Shown here piece by piece: positions 35,406 through 44,901 of a stretch of DNA of 64,000 bases (its first letter is position 1; each line of letters begins with the position of its first letter). The notes below the pieces were generated by a model, which was not told where the DNA came from, did no database searches, and worked only from the letters and a program-made list of their open reading frames with translations. The translations under genes were made by a program, and so were the position numbers. The DNA lies in NCBI RefSeq assembly GCF_963664735.1, contig NZ_OY761553.1:697303-761302 (forward strand). Direction: 5' to 3'. The stretch comes from an uncultured Cohaesibacter sp. Its GTDB lineage: Bacteria > Pseudomonadota > Alphaproteobacteria > Rhizobiales > Cohaesibacteraceae.

Positions 35406-36128
35406 TCAGGCATTTTCGAGCCAGTAGCTATGGCGAGCCCTGTCAAAGCCGAGGATCTTGCCTCCAGAAGCAAAACATGTTTGCAAGGCTTCTCGGATGC
35501 GCAAGCGTTCCGCCATGGCTTTTGGAGGATCTTGTGCCAAAAGAGCATCAATGTTCTGAGGGATTTCAAGCCACTGCCCGTTTGCATCATTGTAATCGGG
35601 TGTGAAGATCCCCTCAGCTCTTTGCGCAACGCTGTCTGCGGCAAGATCCCATACCGCCATAATCCTGTCAGATGGCAATCCGGCGTTCATGCCCGGCATT
35701 GCTCCGTAATAGTCGATAAAATACTGGTTCGATACTGCGCCGAGAACACCGATATTAAGCCCGGCATTGACTGCGCGCAGAGGATCATAAGTCCAGCGAA
35801 TTTTGGTAAGGCCACGCGCAAGGCACCAATCGCGCTGGAACCATTTGAGTTTTGCTCCGAGCCCCAGACCTCTGGCGGTTGGGTGAACTGCCAAGCGGTG
35901 TGAGTGCTGTAGTCCCGGCGTTACGGTAGGAAATCCTAAAAGGAAGCCAAGCATTTCTTCACCGCGAAACGCTCCGCCGATTAGTGCTCCTTCTGATTGA
36001 AGAGCCATCAGGATGTCGGAGTTATCAGGCTTTTCGCCCTCGCCCCATGCTTCGATCTGAAAGCCTTCAGAGCGTTGCAATTCAGCAAGGCCAGAGAGTT
36101 CTCGCAATATTACTGCTTCACTTGTCAT
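35406..36128 (-). CDS. GNAT-family N-acyltransferase (candidate D-amino-acid N-succinyltransferase)
   Basis: 240 aa. The acyl-CoA-binding signature is HRLAVHPTARGLGLGAKLKWFQRDWCLARG, with the R/Q-x-x-G-x-G/A phosphate loop as ARGLGLG. The rest (IRWTYDPLRAVNAGLNIGVLGAVSNQYFIDYYG) matches a group found next to o-succinylbenzoate-synthase-like racemases. Its ATG overlaps the racemase stop (ATGA), so both are made together. Known relatives in Geobacillus succinylate D-amino acids for irreversible conversion to the L-form; that this protein uses succinyl-CoA is inferred from context. Confidence 0.75.
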   Translation of the reverse strand: MTSEAVILRELSGLAELQRSEGFQIEAWGEGEKPDNSDILMALQSEGALIGGAFRGEEMLGFLLGFPTVTPGLQHSHRLAVHPTARGLGLGAKLKWFQRDWCLARGLTKIRWTYDPLRAVNAGLNIGVLGAVSNQYFIDYYGAMPGMNAGLPSDRIMAVWDLAADSVAQRAEGIFTPDYNDANGQWLEIPQNIDALLAQDPPKAMAERLRIREALQTCFASGGKILGFDRARHSYWLENA

Positions 36129-37252
36129 GCACGAAAAGTCTCCGTTGCGCTTGTTACGGTTTCAAGGAAATCACGATCAAGGGTGACCCCTATGCCGGGC
36201 CCGTTTTGTGGAACAGGCATCATGCCATCAGTTGATTCGAGCGCCTCGTTGATAATGTCGCGCTTGAAATATCGGCTTGAGGATGAGGTGTCGCCGGGTT
36301 TGGTGAAGTTGGGAAGGGTCGCGAGGTGGATGTTGTGGGCACGTCCAATGCCGCTTTCAAGCATGCCGCCACACCAGACCGGAGCGCCAAAGGATTCCGA
36401 TATGTCGTGGATGGCGCGGGAGGCTTCATAGCCTGCGACGCGTCCGACCTTGATGTTGATGACACGTCCGGCCTCATTGGCCAATGCTTTGCGGCAATCG
36501 GCGGCGCTGCGGATGGATTCATCAAGGCAAATCGCGGTTTTTATTTCGCGCTGAACGATGGCATGGTCATGGATGTCATCAACGGCCAATGGCTGTTCGA
36601 TATAGTCGAGATGAAAATTATCCATTGCTCTGAGAATTGGCAGATCAACAAGTCCATAAGCGGTGTTTGCATCTACTGTCAGCTTTATCTCAGGGAATTC
36701 TTTGCGCACGGCTTCCAAAAGCTTGAGGTCGTGGCCCTGTTTGACCTTGAGTTTGGTGCGTTTGTAACCGGCGTCATTGGCTACGCGAATGCGCTCCAGC
36801 GTGGTTTCGATGGAAGCAATGCCGATGGACACACCGACTGGCACCTCATCGCGCACGCCGCCAAGGGCAGCCTTGAGCGGAATGTTAAGCGCTTTGCACC
36901 ACATGTCATAATAGGCCATCTCGACAACAGCCTTGCTCATGCGATGGCCGCGCCATGGTGCCATGAGCTTGTTCAGCTCGGCTGGCGCGGAAAAGCGCTT
37001 TCCAACGATGTCGGGCAAGATCAGCTCTTTGAGGAAGGCCAAAGCACCGGGGATCGTTTCCTCGAGGTAGTCTGGATACGGGTCCATGACAGACTCGGCA
37101 TAGGCTTCAATGCCTTCCCCGCGCAACGTCAGGAGCAAGAAAACCTTGTCCGTCATCGTCTGGTTGGAAACAACAAAAGGAGTGAGCAACGGTAGGCTGA
37201 CTACGCGCAGCTCGGCCTCGTCTATGCGTGGCCCTTGGAAAACTGGTGTCAT
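36125..37252 (-). CDS. Enolase-superfamily N-succinylamino acid racemase (MenC-like)
   Basis: 375 aa, muconate-lactonizing-enzyme subgroup. All active-site residues are visible: K167-x-K169 (acid/base), metal ligands D194 (VDAN), E219 (YIEQP) and D244 (CLDES), and K268 (INIKVG) as second acid/base. The end GGMLESGIGRAHNIHLATLPNFTKPGD is typical of the OSBS/NSAR family. No menaquinone genes are near; instead it lies between an amino-acid ABC transporter and a GNAT acyltransferase, the context of N-succinylamino acid racemases. A dipeptide-epimerase or muconate-cycloisomerase role is the alternative. Confidence 0.82.
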   Translation of the reverse strand: MTPVFQGPRIDEAELRVVSLPLLTPFVVSNQTMTDKVFLLLTLRGEGIEAYAESVMDPYPDYLEETIPGALAFLKELILPDIVGKRFSAPAELNKLMAPWRGHRMSKAVVEMAYYDMWCKALNIPLKAALGGVRDEVPVGVSIGIASIETTLERIRVANDAGYKRTKLKVKQGHDLKLLEAVRKEFPEIKLTVDANTAYGLVDLPILRAMDNFHLDYIEQPLAVDDIHDHAIVQREIKTAICLDESIRSAADCRKALANEAGRVINIKVGRVAGYEASRAIHDISESFGAPVWCGGMLESGIGRAHNIHLATLPNFTKPGDTSSSSRYFKRDIINEALESTDGMMPVPQNGPGIGVTLDRDFLETVTSATETFRA

Positions 37253-37267
37253 ATCAGTGTCTTGAAT

Positions 37268-38035
37268 TTAGCGAATTTTCGAAATGAAGCGTGCAAATGC
37301 TTCACTGTCGGGATTGTTGAACAGCTTCTCGGTTGGCCCCTGTTCTGCCACATGTCCTTCATGAAGGAACATGACCTCGGTTGAAACTTCGCGGGCAAAG
37401 TCCATTTCGTGGGTTACGACGATCATGGTGCGGCCTTCGGCGGCAAGGTCCTGCATTACCTTGAGCACTTCGCCGACAAGCTCCGGATCAAGGGCCGAGG
37501 TCGGTTCGTCAAACAGAATGACGTCTGGCTCCATGGCCAATGCCCGTGCGATGGCCACACGCTGCTGCTGTCCGCCTGAGAGCTGGGATGGATACATGTC
37601 CATACGGTCTTGCAGCCCTACCCGAGCAAGTAAAGCTTCAGCCTGATCTTTTGCTTCTGCCTTGGAATGGCGCTTTACGATGACCGGGCCTTCCATGACA
37701 TTTTCAAGCACCGTTCGGTGGCTCCACAAATTGAATTGCTGGAAGACCATGCCAAGCCGTTGGCGGATTTGCTCGATCTGACGCTGGTCTGCGGGGCGAT
37801 CCTTGCGGACCTCAATGACCTCGCCGTGCACACTGACCGTGCCGGAGGTGGGGACTTCAAGAAAATTCAGGCAGCGCAAGAAGGTCGATTTCCCCGAACC
37901 GGACGCACCCAGAATGGAGATAACGTCGTGGTTGCGTGCCTCAAGGGAGATGCCTTTGAGCACTTCATTGGGGCCAAAGCTCTTATGAATATCTTGTGCC
38001 TTGAGCACGACTTCCTGAGAAGATTGCTGTTGCAT
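37268..38035 (-). CDS. Polar amino-acid ABC transporter ATP-binding protein (HisP type)
   Basis: 255 aa. Walker [20 protein letters not shown]-loop [18 protein letters not shown], signature [17 protein letters not shown], Walker [21 protein letters not shown], switch [12 protein letters not shown]. These are the hallmarks of the polar amino-acid (PAAT) branch. The start overlaps the upstream permease stop by one base, and the racemase gene follows 15 bp downstream. Confidence 0.95.
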   Translation of the reverse strand: MQQQSSQEVVLKAQDIHKSFGPNEVLKGISLEARNHDVISILGASGSGKSTFLRCLNFLEVPTSGTVSVHGEVIEVRKDRPADQRQIEQIRQRLGMVFQQFNLWSHRTVLENVMEGPVIVKRHSKAEAKDQAEALLARVGLQDRMDMYPSQLSGGQQQRVAIARALAMEPDVILFDEPTSALDPELVGEVLKVMQDLAAEGRTMIVVTHEMDFAREVSTEVMFLHEGHVAEQGPTEKLFNNPDSEAFARFISKIR

Positions 38036-38748
38036 CAGAATGTTCCCTTCAGGGATTGCCTGGGTATATGTCGCGATAGGCGGCGCTCAATCGTGCGCCA
38101 GATCATGACAAAGCAAGCCGTTATCGTGAGATAGAGCACGGCTGCCCAGAAATAGGAGGAAAAGTCGAATGTGCGCGAAAAGATAAGGCGTGTTTCCCCC
38201 ATCAAGTCGAACACGGTAACGACCGAAGCCAGCGCAGAGGCTTTCATCAGCAAAATGATCTCGTTGCCGATGGCTGGCCATGCATTGAGATAGGCATGGG
38301 GAAAGACCACTCTTCGCAGGATCTTGAGGCGCGACATGCCGATGGCGCGTGCGGCCTCGATCTCGCCTGCTGGCACAGACTGGATACCGCCGCGCATGAT
38401 CTCGGTTTGGTAGGCGCATGAATTGATAGCAAATACCAGAACTGCGCAGTTGAATGGATCGCGGAAGAAGTGCCAGAGCCCCATGGCTTGCAATTCAGGC
38501 CTGAACTGCCCTGAGCCATAGAAGACAAGGAACAATTGCGCCAAAATCGGGGTGCCTCGGATGAAGGAGATATAAAGACGTACCGGGGCTTGCGCGAGCG
38601 CCGAGCCGCGGGCACGCAAAAGTCCCAGAGCCGGAGCAAACAAGGCCGCGATGAATGCCCCCAATCCTGTCAACTCAAGGGTTGTCAGCGCTCCATCCAG
38701 TAGTTTGGGCCAATATTGGGACAAGATATCGAGTAAAGCCATGCTCAC
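38035..38748 (-). CDS. Amino-acid ABC transporter permease (HisM type)
   Basis: 237 aa inner-membrane permease. EAA loop EIEAARAIGMSRLKILRRVVFPHAYLNAWPAIGNEIILLMKASAL, and RGTPILAQLFLVFYG typical of PAAT permeases. ATGA overlap with the second permease gene upstream. Works with the HisQ-type partner as a heterodimer. Confidence 0.95.
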   Translation of the reverse strand: MSMALLDILSQYWPKLLDGALTTLELTGLGAFIAALFAPALGLLRARGSALAQAPVRLYISFIRGTPILAQLFLVFYGSGQFRPELQAMGLWHFFRDPFNCAVLVFAINSCAYQTEIMRGGIQSVPAGEIEAARAIGMSRLKILRRVVFPHAYLNAWPAIGNEIILLMKASALASVVTVFDLMGETRLIFSRTFDFSSYFWAAVLYLTITACFVMIWRTIERRLSRHIPRQSLKGTF

Positions 38749-39452
38749 GCGCTCCTTACGCCGCGATTAGCGCGTTTTTCCAGCTTTTCAAGCACGACTT
38801 CGGAGAGAAGGCAGAAAACCCAATAAATCAGGCAAGCAACAAGATAGAAGGTAAATGGCTGCTTGGTGACGCCGACGGCAACCTTGCTGGCGCGCATCAG
38901 ATCGTTGAGTGCGATGACCGATACAAGCGCGGTATCCTTGAGCAAATTGAGCCAGAGATTGCCCAGTCCGGGAAGCGCAAAGCGCCAAAGCAAAGGAAGC
39001 TTGATGCGGAAGAAAATCTGTCGCGGCGTCATGCCTATGGCCTGTCCGGCCATGACTTCGCCCTTGGGGATTGCCAGAAAAGCACCACGCAACACTTCGG
39101 CGGCAAAAGCGGCAAAAACCATCGAAAGGGCAACAACGCCAGCAGCAAAGGGGGAAAGTTCCACTCTGCCGAAATCGGGGAAAATATACGCTACAGCGCG
39201 GTTCAGTATAAGGCCGAAGCCGTTGTAAACAATGAACAAAGTTAGAATTTCGGGTAACCCGCGCATCAGTGTGGTATAGCCCACACCCAGCGCACGGCCG
39301 GCGCGGTTTTGCGATAGCGACAATCCTGCCACCGCAAAACCAAGGAGCAACCCCACTGGCAGGGTCGTTATTGCAAGCAGCAATGTAACGCGCAAGCCAG
39401 CGAGGATCTCGTCGCCCCAGCCAAGGGGCCCGTAGGAGAACAAGTCAAACAT
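38745..39452 (-). CDS. Amino-acid ABC transporter permease (HisQ type)
   Basis: 235 aa. RGLPEILTLFIVYNGF and the EAA loop GEVMAGQAIGMTPRQIFFRIKLPLLWRFALPGLGNLWLNLLKDTALVSVI identify a PAAT permease of the HisQ type. 30 bp downstream of the binding-protein gene. Confidence 0.95.
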   Translation of the reverse strand: MFDLFSYGPLGWGDEILAGLRVTLLLAITTLPVGLLLGFAVAGLSLSQNRAGRALGVGYTTLMRGLPEILTLFIVYNGFGLILNRAVAYIFPDFGRVELSPFAAGVVALSMVFAAFAAEVLRGAFLAIPKGEVMAGQAIGMTPRQIFFRIKLPLLWRFALPGLGNLWLNLLKDTALVSVIALNDLMRASKVAVGVTKQPFTFYLVACLIYWVFCLLSEVVLEKLEKRANRGVRSA

Positions 39453-39482
39453 GAAAATGTTACCTTTGACCGGGGCAAACGG

Positions 39483-40259
39483 TTATTTCATCGTGTAAAT
39501 GTCGATCGTGAAATATTTATCGTTGATCTTTTTATAGGTGCCATCTGCACGGATTTCAGCCAAAGCCTTGTTCAAACGAGCCAGTAGATCTGTGTCTTCC
39601 TTGCGCAGCGCAATGCCAACACCATCGCCGACAAATTTCGGATCGGTGATTGGCTCACCGGCGATCTTGCAGCATTTGCCATCTTCGGTTTTTTGGACAA
39701 AGTCCAAGAGAGGCAGCATGTCGCCGACCATTACGTCAATACGGCCAGAGGCGATGTCGAGGTTGGCTTCATCCTGAGTAGGATAAAGACGGATATCTGC
39801 ATCTGGATACATGGCCATGGCATAGTCAGCCTGAGTGGTGCCGGACTGGGCGCCGATTGCCATGCCTTTCAGGGCTTCGTTGGTGAATTCGGTGACCGGA
39901 GAATCCTTAGGGATTACGTGGGTCATTGCAGCCTTGTAATAAGGGTCGGTAAAGTTGACCTGTTTCTTGCGTTCATTGGTGATGAACATGGAGGCAATGA
40001 TGAAGTCATATTTGTCAGCCAGCAGGCCAGGAATAATACCGTCCCAATCCTGAGCAACGACTTCACACTCTGCGCCAATGCGTTTGCACAGTTCCAGACC
40101 GATATCAATGTCAAACCCTTCGATTTTACCTTCAGAGGTAACATAGTTGAACGGAGGGTAAGCCCCTTCTGTGCCGAGACGCAGTTTTTCGGCATAAGCG
40201 CTTGTTGCAAGCCCTGCTGCGAGCAGAGCTGCACCGACGAATTTTACCAAGTTTTTCAT
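39483..40259 (-). CDS. Periplasmic amino-acid-binding protein (HisJ/ArgT type)
   Basis: 258 aa with signal peptide (GAALLAAGLATSAYAEK). The mature start LRLGTEGAYPPFNYVTSEGKIEGFDIDIG is the classic SBP_bac_3 entry; residues of the basic-amino-acid branch follow (DWDGIIPGLLADKYDFIIASM, GTTQADYA). Two cysteines (DGKCCK) lie next to each other. First gene of the operon whose last two genes encode the racemase and acyltransferase. Substrate is probably a (D-)amino acid or opine-like compound. Confidence 0.93.
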   Translation of the reverse strand: MKNLVKFVGAALLAAGLATSAYAEKLRLGTEGAYPPFNYVTSEGKIEGFDIDIGLELCKRIGAECEVVAQDWDGIIPGLLADKYDFIIASMFITNERKKQVNFTDPYYKAAMTHVIPKDSPVTEFTNEALKGMAIGAQSGTTQADYAMAMYPDADIRLYPTQDEANLDIASGRIDVMVGDMLPLLDFVQKTEDGKCCKIAGEPITDPKFVGDGVGIALRKEDTDLLARLNKALAEIRADGTYKKINDKYFTIDIYTMK

Positions 40260-40331
40260 TTCGTTCCCTTTTGGTCGAGGTTGGTTGTTGAATTCAATAA
40301 TCAGAATGTGACTGTTATGTTATTTTGCTTG

Positions 40332-41216
40332 CTATTCAGAAATTGGAGTGAGTGGGTTGCCTACATGGCCGGTAAAGGCCCCGTAGAGACTTGCTACTTC
40401 ATTCAAGCGTGCTTCTGCCCCCTCACCCAGAGAGAGAAACACATCATTGATCATCAGGTTGCTTAGGACTGCCAGATGAGCCGTTGAATCCCAGAATTGA
40501 CTGAACTGCGTTCCGACCATGAAGCGCTCGGAGAAAAACTCGTTTCCCCAATCGCAGAAATGGTCTGTGAACATAGTAACTGGAATGCCGACCTTATGCG
40601 CCTCGCGGGCCAGCACAAGCGCCTGACGAGAATAGCGCCGCGCTTCAAAGATGGCGAGACATCGCTCGCCCTCTTCCATGAGGATTTCAGAGAAATTGCC
40701 AGCAGACAAATCGATCAGGTGTACGCCGGACCGTACATATTGCATTTGACTGGCAAAATAGGCCGCCAGTCCCCTCTCTGTCTGAAACCCTGCCACATAT
40801 ATGTTCGGACATGTGGCCAAACGGTTGACTGCGGCATGCCATTCTTCTGTTCGCGCTATTTCATAGACTTCTACCAAGCTGGCAATTTCGGCCTCAAGTC
40901 CTTGTGACAGACGCTCTTCGCGATGGCCCGGAGCACTGCGGATCGCATCAAGGCGATCCTTGATGAGCCAGGGCTGATCGCCGATGTCATCCTTGAGATG
41001 CTCTTTGAGATCTTTGAGGTTGGCATAGCCGATAGCCCGACAGAAGCGACCAATGCTTGCTTCACTCACCTGCACCTTCTCTGCCAGAGACGCGGATGTC
41101 TCAAACGGCAGATCCTTGAACCGGGCGAGCATATATCTGGCTATCGCACAATGAGAGCGGGAACCGGTTTCTGCTGCCTCGGTAAGGCGGGAATGCAATG
41201 AGAGTGGGTTGGTCAT
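40332..41216 (-). CDS. RpiR/MurR-family transcriptional regulator
   Basis: 294 aa. N-terminal RpiR helix-turn-helix (SLAEKVQVSEASIGRFCRAIGYANLKDLKEHL, about residues 43-74) and a C-terminal SIS-like sugar-phosphate-isomerase domain (about 125-270). It lies 72 bp upstream of the amino-acid transporter operon on the same strand, so it probably regulates it. RpiR proteins usually sense phosphosugars; several paralogues in alphaproteobacteria are attached to amino-acid ABC operons. Confidence 0.88.
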   Translation of the reverse strand: MTNPLSLHSRLTEAAETGSRSHCAIARYMLARFKDLPFETSASLAEKVQVSEASIGRFCRAIGYANLKDLKEHLKDDIGDQPWLIKDRLDAIRSAPGHREERLSQGLEAEIASLVEVYEIARTEEWHAAVNRLATCPNIYVAGFQTERGLAAYFASQMQYVRSGVHLIDLSAGNFSEILMEEGERCLAIFEARRYSRQALVLAREAHKVGIPVTMFTDHFCDWGNEFFSERFMVGTQFSQFWDSTAHLAVLSNLMINDVFLSLGEGAEARLNEVASLYGAFTGHVGNPLTPISE

Positions 41217-41508
41217 ATAAGGCCCTTTTTGAAATATTTTGATAGTTTTTCATCAAATGAATAATTCTGTCAATAATCTTGCAAATCCTTCCGGGGGCAT
41301 TTCTGTCATGCGTCTAGCGCAAGGCTATTTAAAAAGGTAATTAAATTATTCAATCTATTATAAAAAATGAACTCAGGCGGTGGCCAATTTACTGGGGAGA
41401 AATGGCTGTAATAAAGCAATAGCGCGGGCCAAGAGGCCCACGCTTCGGGTGCATGATGAATCAAATCAAGCAATAGGATGTTTGGTTTGAAGCGCTCAAG
41501 TCGAAATA

Positions 41509-42765
41509 TTACGCTTGATCGGCTCCGGTGCGCGCGACTACCGGGACATAGTCCTCCAACTCATTTGAGGGGAAGGAGACGGTCTTGCCGACTTCAGCCG
41601 AGTAATAGAGGCCCATCAGCATTTCCACCACAGCCAAGCCATCTTCGAATGTCTCTGTCGGTGTTTCTCCTTTACGGAAGCATTCGACCATATGGCGGTT
41701 TTCATCGGTATAGCCATATATTCCGGCTTCATCCTCCAGAACAGGCATAAGCCCCTGTTCTGCGTTCTGCTTCTCAACCAGATCTTCGCCTTCTTCGCCA
41801 GAGACTTCCCGTGACATGAAGATCTTGAGCCCTGTTGCCAGGGAGTTGAATTCCATGGAATATTCAGGCCCAAGCAATTCCAGCTGGATACGCAGACCGG
41901 CCCCGACATAAGCCCAAGAGGTCGTCGCTTCGATCATCAGATCGTGGCCTTCTTCATCCTGCAAGGTGATTGTAGCGCGCGCAAAATCTTCAGACGGTCT
42001 GTTGCGATAGTCGACGTCCGGTCCATAGCGATCTGTCAGTTGCTGGGCGTATTTGGCTTGTGTCCATTTCAGGTTTGCAATGGTGCCGTTAACAGATTTG
42101 ATCTTGAGCGAGCTGCGCGGCTTGCCAGGGTCCGTCAGCAAATGGCGAGCGACCTCGACGCTGTGGCACATCATGTCATTGAGCACACCGCCACCCTGTT
42201 TGTCGCCTTGCCAGAACCATGCAGCATGGGGGCCGGAATGTTCCTCAGCAGCACGGGCGAGATAGGGTCTGCCAGCGCTGGCCGCTGCGCGACGCCAGAT
42301 GATTTCCTTGCCGCGCAAAACAGGGGTGCAATAGACCTGGTTTTCCAGATAGCCGTGATTGAGCTTCGCCTCTTGCGCCAGACGCAGCATTTCTCTTGCC
42401 TCGCCTATGGTTCGGGCCAATGGCTTTTCGCAGGCGACCGCAAACACCTTGCTGCGGTTTTCTGTAACGGCGGCATGGATTTGGCGCATCACGTCAAGAC
42501 GGGTGTGGTTGGGTGACAGAATCCAGATCGCATCGATAGCTTCATCTTCAAGCATGGCATCGAGCGAGGCGTAAGACTGGCACGGCCCCAAGCCAAGCGA
42601 TGACGCCAGATTTACTATTTTCTGCCTGTGCGCCTGCGTTCTGCTATAGACACCAGCTACCTTGACATTGCGTACGCCAATCATGGATTTGAGGTGAAAC
42701 TCGGCAATGAATCCGGTTCCCACGAGGCCAATGTTCAATATTTCTCTTTTTGCTTCAGTTGCCAC
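41509..42765 (-). CDS. Gfo/Idh/MocA-family NAD(P)-dependent oxidoreductase
   Basis: 418 aa. Rossmann motif GLVGTGFIAEFHLKSMIG (residues 14-31), then ACEKPLARTIGEAREM with the catalytic Lys of the EKP motif, and a Gfo-type C-terminal sheet (GGGVLNDMMCHSVEVARHLL, with catalytic His). Start is GTG 42765 with GGGGGAG upstream. Last gene of a cluster with a LacI regulator and a ribose-type ABC importer, so it probably oxidises the imported sugar or polyol. Confidence 0.92.
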   Translation of the reverse strand: MATEAKREILNIGLVGTGFIAEFHLKSMIGVRNVKVAGVYSRTQAHRQKIVNLASSLGLGPCQSYASLDAMLEDEAIDAIWILSPNHTRLDVMRQIHAAVTENRSKVFAVACEKPLARTIGEAREMLRLAQEAKLNHGYLENQVYCTPVLRGKEIIWRRAAASAGRPYLARAAEEHSGPHAAWFWQGDKQGGGVLNDMMCHSVEVARHLLTDPGKPRSSLKIKSVNGTIANLKWTQAKYAQQLTDRYGPDVDYRNRPSEDFARATITLQDEEGHDLMIEATTSWAYVGAGLRIQLELLGPEYSMEFNSLATGLKIFMSREVSGEEGEDLVEKQNAEQGLMPVLEDEAGIYGYTDENRHMVECFRKGETPTETFEDGLAVVEMLMGLYYSAEVGKTVSFPSNELEDYVPVVARTGADQA

Positions 42766-42821
42766 GACGTCTCCCCCTGTTGTTACAAAATGAAAACAGA
42801 TTTAAATATTTGTTCGATGGT

Positions 42822-43832
42822 TTAGATTTTCGGTGGCGCAGTTGTTTCGCGAATGACGATCTCTGTGGGCACCAGAATTGAATCGGTTTCCGGGTTGTCA
42901 CCGGAAAGATGGGCCAGCAATCGGGTCATTGCGCGCCTGCCGATTTCAAGGCAAGGCTGGCGCACCGTTGTCAGTGCGGGCACAAAGGCTTCTGCAAGAT
43001 AGGTGTCGTCAAAGCCGAATACTGAAAGATCTTCTGGTACGCAAAGCCCTTTCCTTTTGGCCGCCCTAATGACGCCGAATGCCATTTCATCGTTAGCTGT
43101 ATAGATCGCCGTCGGTGGCTCCGGTAGAGCCAACAGTTGCTCGGTAGCCCTCTCCCCGCTTTGATAGGAAAAATTGCCGTGCTGGATATATTGGTCGAGA
43201 ATTGGCAATTTGGCGCTAAACATGGCGCCTCTGAAGCCCGCGAGACGTCGGGTGCTCATTCCTTCAGGAATGGGACCGGTGATATAGGCGATCCTCTTGT
43301 GTCCCATGTTGATGAGCTGCTCGACTGCCTTGCTCGTTGCCTTTTCATTGTCGATCACGACGTGGGTCAGATTGCTATTTTCGATCATTTCAAGTGCCAC
43401 CACCACCCTTTGCGAGATATCGTGCGGCAGGTCACAATCAAGCGGCATTTTGCCCGTCATCAAGATCATGCCGTCAGCGTGGCCATGGCTCAACATGTCA
43501 AAGTAATCGGCTTCCCGCTTCGGGTCGTCTTCGGTGTTGGCCATGAGCAGGGAATATCCTGCATCATGAGCGACGCTTTCGGCTCCTTTAAAGATGTCGA
43601 GATAGAACGGGTTGCCGATATCGCGCACGACCACAAGAATTGACATGGTCTTCTGGGTTCTGAGGTTGCGGGCGCTGATGTTGGGTCGATAGTGCAAGCT
43701 TTCGGCTATTTTTTGAATATGGCTGAGGGTCGACTCTGCAACAAGTCCCGTGCCGTTGAGCGCGCGGGAGACGGTTGTTGGCGATACACCAGCTTGAATG
43801 GCAATATCCTTTATTTTCGCCCTCTTGATCAC
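42822..43832 (-). CDS. LacI-family transcriptional repressor
   Basis: 336 aa. HTH and hinge: AKIKDIAIQAGVSPTTVSRALNG, then LHYRPNISARNLRTQKT; the periplasmic-binding-protein-like effector domain follows, ending in DSILVPTEIVIRETT. I chose GTG 43832 because GAGG lies 6-7 bases upstream; a TTG at 43859 would add nine residues. It lies within the sugar ABC cluster and likely represses it in the absence of the sugar. Confidence 0.93.
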   Translation of the reverse strand: MIKRAKIKDIAIQAGVSPTTVSRALNGTGLVAESTLSHIQKIAESLHYRPNISARNLRTQKTMSILVVVRDIGNPFYLDIFKGAESVAHDAGYSLLMANTEDDPKREADYFDMLSHGHADGMILMTGKMPLDCDLPHDISQRVVVALEMIENSNLTHVVIDNEKATSKAVEQLINMGHKRIAYITGPIPEGMSTRRLAGFRGAMFSAKLPILDQYIQHGNFSYQSGERATEQLLALPEPPTAIYTANDEMAFGVIRAAKRKGLCVPEDLSVFGFDDTYLAEAFVPALTTVRQPCLEIGRRAMTRLLAHLSGDNPETDSILVPTEIVIRETTAPPKI

Positions 43833-43908
43833 GATTGACCTCACTTGACTTTCTTTCAATGTTCTTTTTTCGTTCTAATCCGGTTATCTCTTGTTTGCAG
43901 TGTTGTCT

Positions 43909-44901
43909 CTAGCCTCTCAAGGCCTTGCTCCGGCCGTAGAACAATAGAAGAACAAGAAGCGTTATGCCGAAAACAATCTGGCGTCCTGACTCCCCTATGC
44001 TCAAGGTCGTAAGAATGCTTTGCATCAGGATCAGCAGAAATGCGCCAGCCATTGTTCCCGTATAGCCGCCCTTTCCTCCCGAAAGTGGTGTTCCGCCTAA
44101 GACGACGGCTATGATCGAAGAAAGCATGTAGCTATCGCCTACATTGGCAAAGGAAGTGCCGGCATAGCCAAGAATACAAATGCCAGCCAAAGCTGCGAAC
44201 ATGCTCGACAATGCAAACAGCATGATGCGGATCACCCTTACTGGCACGCCCGCCATATAGGCTGCGTTCTCATTGGACCCGATCGCGTAAATCTTGTGGC
44301 CGAGAGAGGTGCGCGTCAGCAGGAAGGCCATGAGCACTCCAACGCCAGCCCAAAGCCAAATGATCCCCGGCAGCCCAAGCAGAAACGGTTTTGATACGAA
44401 ATTGGCCAGAGCTGGGGCTGCGAGGCCAGATGGAATACCTTGTCGGATGACGACCAGCAGGCCCTGCAAGACACCAAGCATGCCGAGCGTCATGACCAGA
44501 GGCGGAATAGCGAAGATGGTTACGCCCACGCCATTGATCAGCCCTACGAGGCCTCCTGCGGCCAGACAAACGACAATTGCTGAAAGGATGCTCGCGTTGT
44601 TTCCATCCATCACATTGCCTGCAAGGACCGCGCTCAGGGATACGACCCCACCCACGGAAAGGTCGATCCCCTCGCGTCCCCCCAATATAACGAGATTTTG
44701 CCCTGCTGCGACGATGCCGAGCAATGCCGCAACGATAAGCAGCCGCAATATCTGTTCCCCGGAGGCAAAGCCGGGCGATAAGGATTCTCCGGCCACCAGC
44801 AGCAGTATGATCAGAATGAAAGCGACAAGAAGCGGGTTCTTGAAATAGTCGAAGTAGGAGCCTCTGGTGCTCTGCGGTTTTGGTTGCTGCATCATGGTCA
44901 T
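43909..44901 (-). CDS. Ribose-type sugar ABC transporter permease 2
   Basis: 330 aa, eight or more membrane helices. Family marks: NLVILGGREGIDLSVGGVVSLSAVLAG and AVVLGGTPLSGGKGGYTGTMAGAF (RbsC/BPD_transp_2). The ATG at 44901 overlaps the first permease stop (ATGA), and AGAGGATC precedes it. Together with the paralogous upstream permease it forms a heterodimeric channel, unlike the homodimeric RbsC. Confidence 0.93.
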   Translation of the reverse strand: MTMMQQPKPQSTRGSYFDYFKNPLLVAFILIILLLVAGESLSPGFASGEQILRLLIVAALLGIVAAGQNLVILGGREGIDLSVGGVVSLSAVLAGNVMDGNNASILSAIVVCLAAGGLVGLINGVGVTIFAIPPLVMTLGMLGVLQGLLVVIRQGIPSGLAAPALANFVSKPFLLGLPGIIWLWAGVGVLMAFLLTRTSLGHKIYAIGSNENAAYMAGVPVRVIRIMLFALSSMFAALAGICILGYAGTSFANVGDSYMLSSIIAVVLGGTPLSGGKGGYTGTMAGAFLLILMQSILTTLSIGESGRQIVFGITLLVLLLFYGRSKALRG

